Shown here piece by piece: positions 6,481-13,556 of a stretch of 32,869 nt of DNA. The first letter of the stretch is position 1, and each line of letters opens with the position of its first letter. A program made the translations under genes and the position numbers. Source of the DNA: an uncultured Phascolarctobacterium sp. (GTDB lineage: Bacteria; Bacillota; Negativicutes; Acidaminococcales; Acidaminococcaceae); the NCBI GenBank assembly GCA_900757795.1, contig CAAEPE010000042.1, forward strand, positions 1-32,869. The letters are read 5' to 3'. The notes under the pieces were generated by a model, which was given only the letters and a program-made list of their open reading frames with translations, was not told where the DNA came from and ran no database searches.

Positions 6481-7620
6481 TTATTTGTAAAGCATGGACT
6501 GTAAATCTAAAAGTACTTTCTCTAAAACATGCAGAGACGGTTCAATAGAATTAAGCTCCAAATATTCACTTTCGCTATGTCCGCCTGCACCTACGGGACC
6601 AATGCCGTCAACGGTGGTAGCGCCTGCGCCGGAGGTATAGTTACCATCGCTGGCCCCACCTGCATTAACCCATTCAGTAGAAGCGCCATATGCCTTGCTG
6701 GCAGCATCAATAACCGCAACCAAAGCAGCAGTATCACTGGTAGCAGCCATAGGGGACTGTTTATTCTTGGCACAAACATCAACAGCAATTTCCGCAGCCT
6801 TAGCGTGCTCCTTGAGCTTAGCCAATAGCTCTTCAATAATATCTGCCTGAGCTTTTTCGGCAATGCGCACGTCAAGATCCAGCTGAGCATTGGCAGCTAC
6901 GCTGTTATAAACGGTGCCGCCGCAGCAAACGCCGGGGTTAACGGTCAAGCCGGTTTCGTAATCGGTGGCAGCAGCCAGCTGTAAAATCCAATAAGCCATT
7001 TCGTTAATGGCATTGCGGCCATCCTGATGGTTATTGCCTGCATGGGCAGCCTTACCCTTAAAGTCAATTATATAATGCAGAATGCCCTTGCGTGTTAAAA
7101 CTCTGGCGCCGTTAGCGCGAGCAGATTCCAAAACCAGACAGAATTTAGCCTGGGAGCCAATTTTTTCCAGCCAGGGATAGGTGCTGGTACTGCCGCGTTC
7201 CTCTTCGGAGTTAAAAGCTAGACAAACCTTTAAATCCTTTAAGGAACCGCTTGCTTCCATAGCCTTCAAAACGTATACGCCTTGCAGACAGCCGCATTTC
7301 ATATCGCTGACGCCTGGGCCGTAAGCGCGGTCGCCCTTAACGGAAAAAGGTCTTTCCTTCACTGTACCGTCAGGAAAAACCGTATCCATGTGACAGCACA
7401 AAATAACATCGTATTTTTCCTCGGCAGTATTGGTAATCATCAGCGGTTTAGCACATTCCTGGCCGCAGTCCGGGCGGGAAACGTGCCACATAGGAGCAGT
7501 AAATTCCTTGGCAAGGTAATCGGCAACCTTATTTACACCTGCAAAATTTTCGGCCTTGCAGTCGATATTTACCAGGTATTCCAAGTCCTGCATATATTTT
7601 TCAAGATTATAGGCAGTCAT
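6481..7620 (-). CDS. M20 family metallopeptidase, glutamate carboxypeptidase-like
   Basis: A 379-residue M20-family zinc exopeptidase. The first metal motif is CCHMDTVFPDG (His77, Asp79), the bridging Asp is in GPGVSDMKCG (Asp106), the catalytic and metal glutamates are SEEE (139-141), and the last histidine is in GGHSESEYLE near the C-terminus. The middle part (HAGNNHQDGRNAINEMA) is the lid/dimerisation domain. The HMDTVFP pattern is closest to carboxypeptidase G2-like enzymes that release C-terminal glutamate, but the substrate is not proven. No signal peptide, so cytoplasmic. It starts 21 bases after yjiG and is probably co-transcribed with it, so a short peptide imported or formed by this module may be its substrate. 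Confidence 0.88.
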   Translation of the reverse strand: MTAYNLEKYMQDLEYLVNIDCKAENFAGVNKVADYLAKEFTAPMWHVSRPDCGQECAKPLMITNTAEEKYDVILCCHMDTVFPDGTVKERPFSVKGDRAYGPGVSDMKCGCLQGVYVLKAMEASGSLKDLKVCLAFNSEEERGSTSTYPWLEKIGSQAKFCLVLESARANGARVLTRKGILHYIIDFKGKAAHAGNNHQDGRNAINEMAYWILQLAAATDYETGLTVNPGVCCGGTVYNSVAANAQLDLDVRIAEKAQADIIEELLAKLKEHAKAAEIAVDVCAKNKQSPMAATSDTAALVAVIDAASKAYGASTEWVNAGGASDGNYTSGAGATTVDGIGPVGAGGHSESEYLELNSIEPSLHVLEKVLLDLQSMLYK

Positions 7621-7641
7621 AATGTATCCTTCGCATTTTAA

Positions 7642-8121
7642 TTACAAAACAGCAACCAAAATTTTCATAATCCACATAGCAATAAGCGCATTAAGTACAG
7701 CAATAGCAACCATGATGCCATAGTATTTAGAATTTACTTCGGCGATACCAAGGCAGCGACCAATATATTGGATTAAAGAACCCATTAAGTAAACTGCCGG
7801 CATGAGGATAGTACAATCCTGAGCATTAAGTATCTGACTCTCATAAAGGCCAGCTGCAGCACCGATAGCACCGCCCATGGACATTAAAGCAGAAATAAGT
7901 ACGGTTACTGCTTCGCCTGGCAGACCCCATAGAGCCATAACAGGAGCAAAAACAGTGCCTAACAGTTTTAAGACACCAGTAACATTTAAAATTTTGATAA
8001 TAACAAAGGCCATGATAACATTCGGCATCATATTGGTAGTACCGATAGTAAAGCCTTTACGGACACCTTCAATAAAAAGGTCTATAATATTTTTATCTTT
8101 TGCTTGCGTATGTTCAGACAT
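7642..8121 (-). CDS. yjiG: YjiG-family inner-membrane protein
   Basis: A 159-residue integral membrane protein with about four hydrophobic segments. It matches the YjiG/SpmB type of the nucleoside-recognition (Gate) superfamily: FIEGVRKGFTIGTTNMMPNV, then GLPGEAVTVLISALMSMGGA and MPAVYLMGSLIQYIGRCLGI. Biochemical function is not established; in E. coli yjiG and yjiH lie next to iadA. Here it begins one base after the yjiH stop, with its ribosome site (GGAGCA) inside the end of yjiH, so the two are translationally coupled and probably form a two-part membrane complex. Confidence 0.85.
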   Translation of the reverse strand: MSEHTQAKDKNIIDLFIEGVRKGFTIGTTNMMPNVIMAFVIIKILNVTGVLKLLGTVFAPVMALWGLPGEAVTVLISALMSMGGAIGAAAGLYESQILNAQDCTILMPAVYLMGSLIQYIGRCLGIAEVNSKYYGIMVAIAVLNALIAMWIMKILVAVL

Positions 8122-8122
8122 T

Positions 8123-8806
8123 TTATGCTGCTCCTTTCTTTGCCTCTTTAGAATGCTCGTATTTTAAATAGAAGCGCATAAGGTTGGCGCCAAAAATCTT
8201 CATAATAAACATCAAAGCGAGCGGTACGATAATAGGCGTTACCAAAATACCAAAAAGAGCCGCACCGGAAGAGAAGAAATTGGTAATCATACCGTCACTG
8301 GAAAAATTGAACATAGCCAATATGGTTTTCTCATCCTCATTGATTAAATCATTATTATACAAAGATTTGATCATACCTGCACCAGCGTCAGTGGATTGCA
8401 GGCCAGCAATCATACCCAAGCCGCAAGCACCGGGAATGCCAAGCAAAGGCTTCAAAAGCGGGGTCATCAATTTTTCTGCTGCACGCAGACCGCCAAGGCC
8501 TTCAACAACATTTACCACGCCCAAAGCGAACATAACTGAAGGCAACAAGGTCAGCGCAAATACAAAGCCGTCTTTGGCGCCACTGCCGCCGGCACCGCGG
8601 AACATAAACTTTTTGCCGCCTTCGCCAATAATATTGCCGAAACCGCCATTTAATACTGTAAAATCAAATACACTGTACCATTCTTTGCTAGTAGCAAAGA
8701 AACCGGCGAAGAACACGATAGCAAACAATAATACTACATAGCTATACCATTTAACCGGTTCTTCTTGAACTGGAGTTGTTTCAACTTTTACTTCCTTTTC
8801 ACTCAT
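8123..8806 (-). CDS. yjiH: YjiH-family membrane protein with nucleoside-recognition domain
   Basis: A 227-residue integral membrane protein, the same length as I recall for E. coli YjiH. A hydrophilic N-terminus of about 18 residues is followed by VVLLFAIVFFAGFFATS and several further membrane segments. Motifs of the Gate/nucleoside-recognition family are TLLPSVMFALGVVNVVEGLG, LLGIPGACGLGMIAGLQSTD and FNFSSDGMITNFFSSGAALF. It is first in the operon yjiH-yjiG-M20 peptidase (then iadA). AGGGAGGT precedes the ATG, the promoter is at 8884-8912 and an inverted repeat lies directly upstream. A transport role for a peptide or amino-acid derivative is inference from context. Confidence 0.87.
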   Translation of the reverse strand: MSEKEVKVETTPVQEEPVKWYSYVVLLFAIVFFAGFFATSKEWYSVFDFTVLNGGFGNIIGEGGKKFMFRGAGGSGAKDGFVFALTLLPSVMFALGVVNVVEGLGGLRAAEKLMTPLLKPLLGIPGACGLGMIAGLQSTDAGAGMIKSLYNNDLINEDEKTILAMFNFSSDGMITNFFSSGAALFGILVTPIIVPLALMFIMKIFGANLMRFYLKYEHSKEAKKGAA

Positions 8807-8883
8807 AACAACTCATACCTCCCTAAAAATTTTTACATCTGCTAAAAAACTCTTTCTAAAATATTCCAGCAGAAATTAAAACG

Positions 8884-8912
8884 ATTTTATCATAAAAGAA
8901 AAAATCTGTAAA
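8884..8912 (-). promoter_or_regulatory. Promoter of the yjiH operon
   Basis: On the minus strand TTTACA (8912-8907) and TAAAAT (8889-8884) are 17 bases apart, giving a leader of about 70 bases before yjiH. Confidence 0.75.
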
Positions 8913-8920
8913 TAGTATAT

Positions 8921-8945
8921 ATGTATGTATACATAGTACATACAT
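8921..8945. promoter_or_regulatory. Palindromic operator candidate upstream of yjiH
   Basis: ATGTATGTA (8921-8929) is the inverse of TACATACAT (8937-8945), with a 7-base spacer; a second perfect palindrome ATGTATACAT is nested at 8925-8934. It begins 8 bases upstream of the yjiH -35 box, a good place for an activator or a repressor. The TGTATACA core resembles sites bound by GntR-type regulators, but no regulator gene is adjacent. The remainder of 8946-9116 shows nothing recognisable. Confidence 0.6.
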
Positions 8946-9116
8946 TCCGCAAGCTATCTTTTTTTAGATTGTTTTTATGAGCTTTTGTTATACTTTACAA
9001 CACAAAGTTTGATAAAAACTTGGCTGAAATACTATAAATAAAAAGTATTATTGAATTCTGGTATAGCAATTTCACAGCAATTTTTTGTATCACCAGCGCA
9101 GGTTTTGCTTTAATAT

Positions 9117-9146
9117 TTGACAAAAAAGTGTTATACTTAATATACT
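9117..9146 (+). promoter_or_regulatory. Promoter of the HD-GYP gene
   Basis: TTGACA (9117-9122) and TATACT (9141-9146) with an 18-base spacer, about 45 bases before the ATG at 9191. Confidence 0.75.
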
Positions 9147-9190
9147 CTATTGATCGGATAATTTACATTACAATTTAAAGGAAAGCTATT

Positions 9191-9808
9191 ATGATCGCTA
9201 TACCTCAATGCCTGGACTTTTCAGATATTCGCCTTACGAAAGAAATTTGTGAGTTCTATTTAAAAATGCTGGAAATTAAAAACAGGGATATTTATCTTCA
9301 CAGCCAGCAAGTAGCTAATTACGCTGCCAGCACTGCTGCGAAGCTTGGTTTGCCTGCCTCGGAAGTATCGCAAATCAAAACGGGAGCGCTGCTCCACGAT
9401 ATTGGTCAGCTTTCCGTGCCTAATTTGATTTTAGCTAAACTGCCGTTTCTCTCTACCAGAGAAATGTCTATTTATAAACGTCACTGCATTGCCGGAGCCA
9501 GTATGCTGGAAAATATTCCTGAATTCACTTACATTATAGATATTATCCGTTGTCATCACGAAAAATGGAACGGAACAGGCTATCCAAAACGCCTGAAAGG
9601 TCAGAATATTCCTATTGGTGCACGCATTGTAGCCGTAGCTAATTATTACGACCGCAATATCAATCCCTGTATTACTCATTGGCAAAAAACTCATGCTGAT
9701 GCTATTGTAGAGCTGCAAGATAAAGCCGGTCTTGATTTTGATCCGACGATTGTCAAAGCTTTTATTGAATCGGTAATTCCCAAACAAGCCAAAAAGCTGG
9801 ATATTTAA
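9191..9808 (+). CDS. Degenerate HD-GYP domain phosphohydrolase
   Basis: A 205-residue single-domain protein. The conserved series is visible: H37 in LHSQQVANY, HD at 69-70 (LLHDIGQLSVPN), H98 (KRHCIAGASMLE), HH at 122-123 and the GYP at 130-132 within HHEKWNGTGYPKRLKG. HD-GYP proteins hydrolyse cyclic di-GMP at a metal centre. The segment that is normally VADVYDAL reads VANYYDRN, so the usual metal-ligand Asp is Asn151 and the following substrate segment is altered; activity may be reduced or different. There is no sensory, receiver or membrane domain. It is a single-gene unit with its own promoter and terminator, divergent from yjiH. GGAAAG precedes the ATG. Confidence 0.85.
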   Translation: MIAIPQCLDFSDIRLTKEICEFYLKMLEIKNRDIYLHSQQVANYAASTAAKLGLPASEVSQIKTGALLHDIGQLSVPNLILAKLPFLSTREMSIYKRHCIAGASMLENIPEFTYIIDIIRCHHEKWNGTGYPKRLKGQNIPIGARIVAVANYYDRNINPCITHWQKTHADAIVELQDKAGLDFDPTIVKAFIESVIPKQAKKLDI

Positions 9809-9847
9809 AAGCGCTGCTTAACGTAAAAATTAAGCAGCGCTTTTTTT
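9807..9847. terminator. Bidirectional terminator between convergent genes
   Basis: AAAAGCGCTGCTTA (9807-9820) and TAAGCAGCGCTTTT (9831-9844) form a 14-bp perfect stem with T runs on both strands. It ends the HD-GYP gene on plus and the long shape operon on minus. Confidence 0.92.
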
Positions 9848-9855
9848 ATACAGTT

Positions 9856-10560
9856 TTACAGCTTCACTGCATCATTATTCAGCATGGGCAGCTGCTGTCC
9901 TTTTTTTCCTAAGCGATACAAGCGCAGACGTTTGATATCCGCCATAGCCACAGGTAAATGCAACCGGTACTGCTCGTTTAAAGCGTTAAGCAAATCTACA
10001 GCCTTCATGCTGCCGGTAGGCGTAATTTTACAGTCAAACGTAAAGATTGTTTTTTCCTCATTCTGCATAACCGCCAAATGAGGAATATAAAATTTAACAT
10101 CAATTTCTTTATAGCCAGCCTTCGTTTTCGGCGCAGCTTTTTTAAACAGCAGCTCTTGGCAGGCATTAAATTCAGCAACTGCTTTGCTGATATCATCGCT
10201 AAATGGCAGAGTAACACGATAGCCCGCTCCTGCTGCCTGACTCATTAACGCGGCATGATGGGTATCCACCGCATCGGCAGCCAGTACGCGAATACCTCGC
10301 GGCAACGCATTATCTAAAGCTTGCGCTGCTTTTTCTACTTCCATAGGTTCAGCAAGTTCAATTTCAACAAACTCAGTATAGCTTACTACGCCTACACCCA
10401 AAGCAGAAGCTAAGCTAAACTTTAAATGTGGATTGAAACCTTCACTATAAGCTGCAGGCAATTTAGCACGGCGAATGGCACGGCCAATAGTCCTCACATA
10501 TTCTAAATGAGAGATAAAGCGAATTTCCGGATCCTTAGTAATTTGCATACGCAGCTTCAT
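9856..10560 (-). CDS. TIGR03936 / DUF2344 family protein, radical SAM partner
   Basis: A 234-residue cytoplasmic protein. The start MKLRMQITKDPEIRFISHLE, then RAIRRAKLPAAYSEGFNPHL, is the typical opening of the DUF2344 (TIGR03936) family. Members lie next to, or are fused to, the B12-binding radical SAM protein family TIGR03960, as here: the two coding regions share one base (TAATG-type junction), implying tight coupling. Its biochemical role is not known; a part in RNA or ribosome-related modification has been suggested by its usual neighbours (rng, rplU, rpmA), none of which follow here. It is the last gene of the run and ends just before the bidirectional terminator. Confidence 0.88.
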   Translation of the reverse strand: MKLRMQITKDPEIRFISHLEYVRTIGRAIRRAKLPAAYSEGFNPHLKFSLASALGVGVVSYTEFVEIELAEPMEVEKAAQALDNALPRGIRVLAADAVDTHHAALMSQAAGAGYRVTLPFSDDISKAVAEFNACQELLFKKAAPKTKAGYKEIDVKFYIPHLAVMQNEEKTIFTFDCKITPTGSMKAVDLLNALNEQYRLHLPVAMADIKRLRLYRLGKKGQQLPMLNNDAVKL

Positions 10561-12425
10561 TATTGCTCTGCCTCCCCTTTGTAATCTACTATACTAACGC
10601 CCAGCTTTTGGCATACGCCGCAGCCGGTGCAGCTTAAGCGGCGGCAGTCATGGGTAAGCTGCTGTGCATAAGCCTTTTGCCATTCGTTCCACAAAAAGCG
10701 GCGGGAAACGCCCGGAGAAATATGCTCCCACGGAAAAGCCTCGTTTTCATCTCTTTGTCGAGCGGCATAAAAATCCTTGTCTAAGCCTGCTTCAGCAAAA
10801 GCCTCCAGCCAGCGATCATAGGAAAAGCAATCGCTCCAACCGTCAAAACGCGCGCCCTTTTGCCAAGCCAACAACAGCGCTTTACCTAAGCGACGGTCAC
10901 CGCGGGCAAAAACAGCTTCGATAATACCGGTTTTGCTGTCATGATAATTTAAGGTAACGTTTTTAATAGTTTTAATTTCGTCCTTCAGCAGAAATTGCTT
11001 GCGGCGAATATTTTCTAAATCATCTTGGGCAAACCACTGGAAAGCGGTATAAGGCTTAGGCACAAAAAACGATGCGCTTACAGTAACCTTACAGCCTTTT
11101 TTGCCAGTAACTTGATAATATCTATACTGTACCTTACGCGCCAAATCAGCAATCGCCAGCACATCGTCATCATTTTCAAAGGGCAGACCAATCATAAAGT
11201 ACAGCTTCACGCTGTTCCAGCCGGAGGCAAAAGCTGCGCCTACAGCGTTCATCAAATCTTCCTCTGTAACGCCCTTATTAATTACGTCACGCATTTTTTG
11301 ACTGCCTGCTTCGGGAGCAAAGGTCAAACCGCTTTTACGCACAGCCTGAATCTCTTTGGCAATCGCTACGCAAAAGCTGTCAATACGCAGAGATGGCAGA
11401 GAAACGCTTACGCGATCATCCTTAAATTCGCCAATCATATCGTGCACCATGGGTGCCAAGCAGGAGTAATCAGCGCTGGACAAGGATACAAGGCTAATCT
11501 CATTATAACCGGTGTTATCCACCAGCTTACGCGCCAAATCTTTCAGCACCTCAGGCTTGCGCTCGCGTACAGGACGGTAAACCATGCCTGCATGGCAGAA
11601 ACGGCAGCCACGGCTGCAGCCGCGGAATACCTCCAGCATAATGCGGTCATGCACAATTTCGCCAAAAGGTACAATGGGAGCCGTGGGAAAATCAATGCTG
11701 TTCATATCCTTAACCACTCTTTTATAGATAACGGCAGGCGCATTTTCTTCCAACGGAATAATCTCTTTAAAGGTCAAATTTTCATTATAAACAGGTTTAT
11801 AAAAGGACGGTACATAAATACCGCTTATTTTTACTACTTCGTGCAAAAATCCCTGACGACCGCCAGGCTTACCTGCACGCTTCCAAGCCTTATAGGTTGT
11901 CATTACTTCCAGCATAACCTCTTCGCCTTCACCGATAACGGCAAAATCAAAGAAATCAGCCAAAGGCTCCGGATTATAAACGCAGGGGCCACCCACAATT
12001 ACCAAAGGATCTGCTTCCGTGCGCTCTGCTGCCAACACCGGAATACCGCCTAAATCAAGCATATTTAAAATATTAGTGTAGCTCAACTCATATTGCAAAG
12101 TAAAGCCAACAATATCACAATCCTTAAGGCTCTTTTTATGTTCCAGCGTGCGCAGAGGAATATTGCGTTCACGCATTTTGGCTTCCATATCTATCCATGG
12201 AGCATATACGCGTTCAGCCTGTACTCCCTGCTGCCCGTTAAGCAGATGATACAAAATTTTAAAGCCTAAATAGCTCATGCCTACTTCGTAAACATCGGGA
12301 AAAGCCAGCGCGATGGTAGCTTCCACTTCGTCCGCAGGCTTAATCACACTGCTAAACTCACCGCCGGTATAACGCGCAGGCTTCTGCACGCTGCTTAATA
12401 TATCAATGGTTAATTCCTTTTCCAT
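10560..12425 (-). CDS. B12-binding radical SAM protein, TIGR03960 family
   Basis: A 621-residue protein. Residues about 35-200 form a cobalamin-binding-like Rossmann domain (PDVYEVGMSYLGFKILYHLL, later VGGPCVYNPEPLADFFD). The radical SAM domain starts at about 262, with the [4Fe-4S] cysteines at 270, 274 and 277 in FRGCSRGCRFCHAG (CxxxCxxC). A C-terminal cysteine cluster in RRLSCTGCGVCQKLG suggests a second metal site. The family is widespread and conserved beside the TIGR03936 partner, but the reaction is unknown; relation to MiaB-like modification enzymes is inference. It starts 9 bases after rodA and is part of the shape operon. Confidence 0.9.
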   Translation of the reverse strand: MEKELTIDILSSVQKPARYTGGEFSSVIKPADEVEATIALAFPDVYEVGMSYLGFKILYHLLNGQQGVQAERVYAPWIDMEAKMRERNIPLRTLEHKKSLKDCDIVGFTLQYELSYTNILNMLDLGGIPVLAAERTEADPLVIVGGPCVYNPEPLADFFDFAVIGEGEEVMLEVMTTYKAWKRAGKPGGRQGFLHEVVKISGIYVPSFYKPVYNENLTFKEIIPLEENAPAVIYKRVVKDMNSIDFPTAPIVPFGEIVHDRIMLEVFRGCSRGCRFCHAGMVYRPVRERKPEVLKDLARKLVDNTGYNEISLVSLSSADYSCLAPMVHDMIGEFKDDRVSVSLPSLRIDSFCVAIAKEIQAVRKSGLTFAPEAGSQKMRDVINKGVTEEDLMNAVGAAFASGWNSVKLYFMIGLPFENDDDVLAIADLARKVQYRYYQVTGKKGCKVTVSASFFVPKPYTAFQWFAQDDLENIRRKQFLLKDEIKTIKNVTLNYHDSKTGIIEAVFARGDRRLGKALLLAWQKGARFDGWSDCFSYDRWLEAFAEAGLDKDFYAARQRDENEAFPWEHISPGVSRRFLWNEWQKAYAQQLTHDCRRLSCTGCGVCQKLGVSIVDYKGEAEQ

Positions 12426-12434
12426 AAATCCTCC

Positions 12435-13541
12435 TTAAAATTGCAGATTTCGCTTGCGCACTTTAACATTCAGTAAAATTGCCACCAGCATAAGATTGGT
12501 AGTCAACGAGCTTACGCCATAGCTTAGAAACGGCAGCGGCACGCCTGTAACCGGCATAATTCCGGCAGTCATACCAATATTTACCATGACATGAAACATA
12601 AACATACTAGTCACGCCTACGGCTAACAAAGTGCCGAAATTATCATCAGCATCCAGTGCAATAGCAATGCCGCGCCAAATAATTATTAGATACAGTAAAA
12701 TTATCACTGCCGCACCGAGAAAGCCAAACTCCTCACCAGCTACGGCAAAAATAAAGTCCGTATGGTTTTCCGGCAGAAAGTTTAACTGACTTTGCGTTCC
12801 GGCAAGCCAGCCCTTACCAAGCAAGCCGCCGCTGCCAATAGCGATTTTAGACTGAATAACATGGTAACCGCTGCCAAAAGGATCCAACTCCGGATTTAAA
12901 AATACACGAATACGATTTTTTTGATAATCCTTCAAAATCAGCCAAAAAACTGGCAGAAACGCTACAAAAGCAACTCCTAAGCGGAAAAACCACTTGTATT
13001 TAAAGCCGCTGACAAAAATCATACCAGTCAAAATAGCTATAAAGGTAAGTGAAGTACCTAAATCAGGCTGCCGCATTACTAAAAACCATGGTACAAAAAT
13101 ATACGCAAAAACCGGCAGATAATCCTTAAAATCTTCCAGCCATTCAATGCGCTTATCCATAAAGGTTGCCAAACAAATTATTAAAAACACCTTGGAAAAT
13201 TCACTGGGCTGAAAGGACAGAGAACCAATCTGAATCCAGCGCTGCGCGCCTAACTGGCTGTGACCTACCAGCATTACGGCAATCAAAAGAATAATGTTAA
13301 AAATGTAAAGCTTTGTAGCGTAATTTTTCAGCATCCGATAATCAAAGGCCAGAGAAACAGTCACCATCAAAATACCAAAAGCCATAAAAAGGCTTTGGCG
13401 CTGTACATGCCAAGATTTTCCCGTACTCATCACAAAGGAATGAGTAGCGCTGTCAATAAGTCCCAAGCCGCAAGCCATGAGCATCAGCACAGCAAAAATC
13501 AGCCACCAATCTAAATTTTTTAGGATACGTTTAATATCCAC
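12435..13541 (-). CDS. rodA: Rod-shape peptidoglycan glycosyltransferase RodA
   Basis: A 368-residue SEDS-family membrane protein with about ten hydrophobic segments. It polymerises lipid II into glycan strands for cell elongation, with the PBP2 transpeptidase encoded immediately upstream. Family landmarks are QPDLGTSLTF, ENHTDFIFAVAGEEFGFLGA containing the essential Asp, and PVTGVPLPFLSYGVSS near the C-terminus. The length is normal for RodA, and its position next to mrdA rather than division genes favours RodA over FtsW. It lies 15 bases downstream of mrdA. Confidence 0.96.
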   Translation of the reverse strand: MDIKRILKNLDWWLIFAVLMLMACGLGLIDSATHSFVMSTGKSWHVQRQSLFMAFGILMVTVSLAFDYRMLKNYATKLYIFNIILLIAVMLVGHSQLGAQRWIQIGSLSFQPSEFSKVFLIICLATFMDKRIEWLEDFKDYLPVFAYIFVPWFLVMRQPDLGTSLTFIAILTGMIFVSGFKYKWFFRLGVAFVAFLPVFWLILKDYQKNRIRVFLNPELDPFGSGYHVIQSKIAIGSGGLLGKGWLAGTQSQLNFLPENHTDFIFAVAGEEFGFLGAAVIILLYLIIIWRGIAIALDADDNFGTLLAVGVTSMFMFHVMVNIGMTAGIMPVTGVPLPFLSYGVSSLTTNLMLVAILLNVKVRKRNLQF

Positions 13542-13556
13542 AATGCTGCTCCTTCC

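Noticed and set aside
8184..8741. 185-codon plus-strand frame
   Set aside because: Antisense to yjiH; rich in Pro and Lys because it mirrors hydrophobic codons; no ribosome site.
11025..12053. 342-codon plus-strand frame
   Set aside because: Antisense to the well-supported radical SAM gene, with no ribosome site or recognisable motif and a composition expected from a shadow frame.
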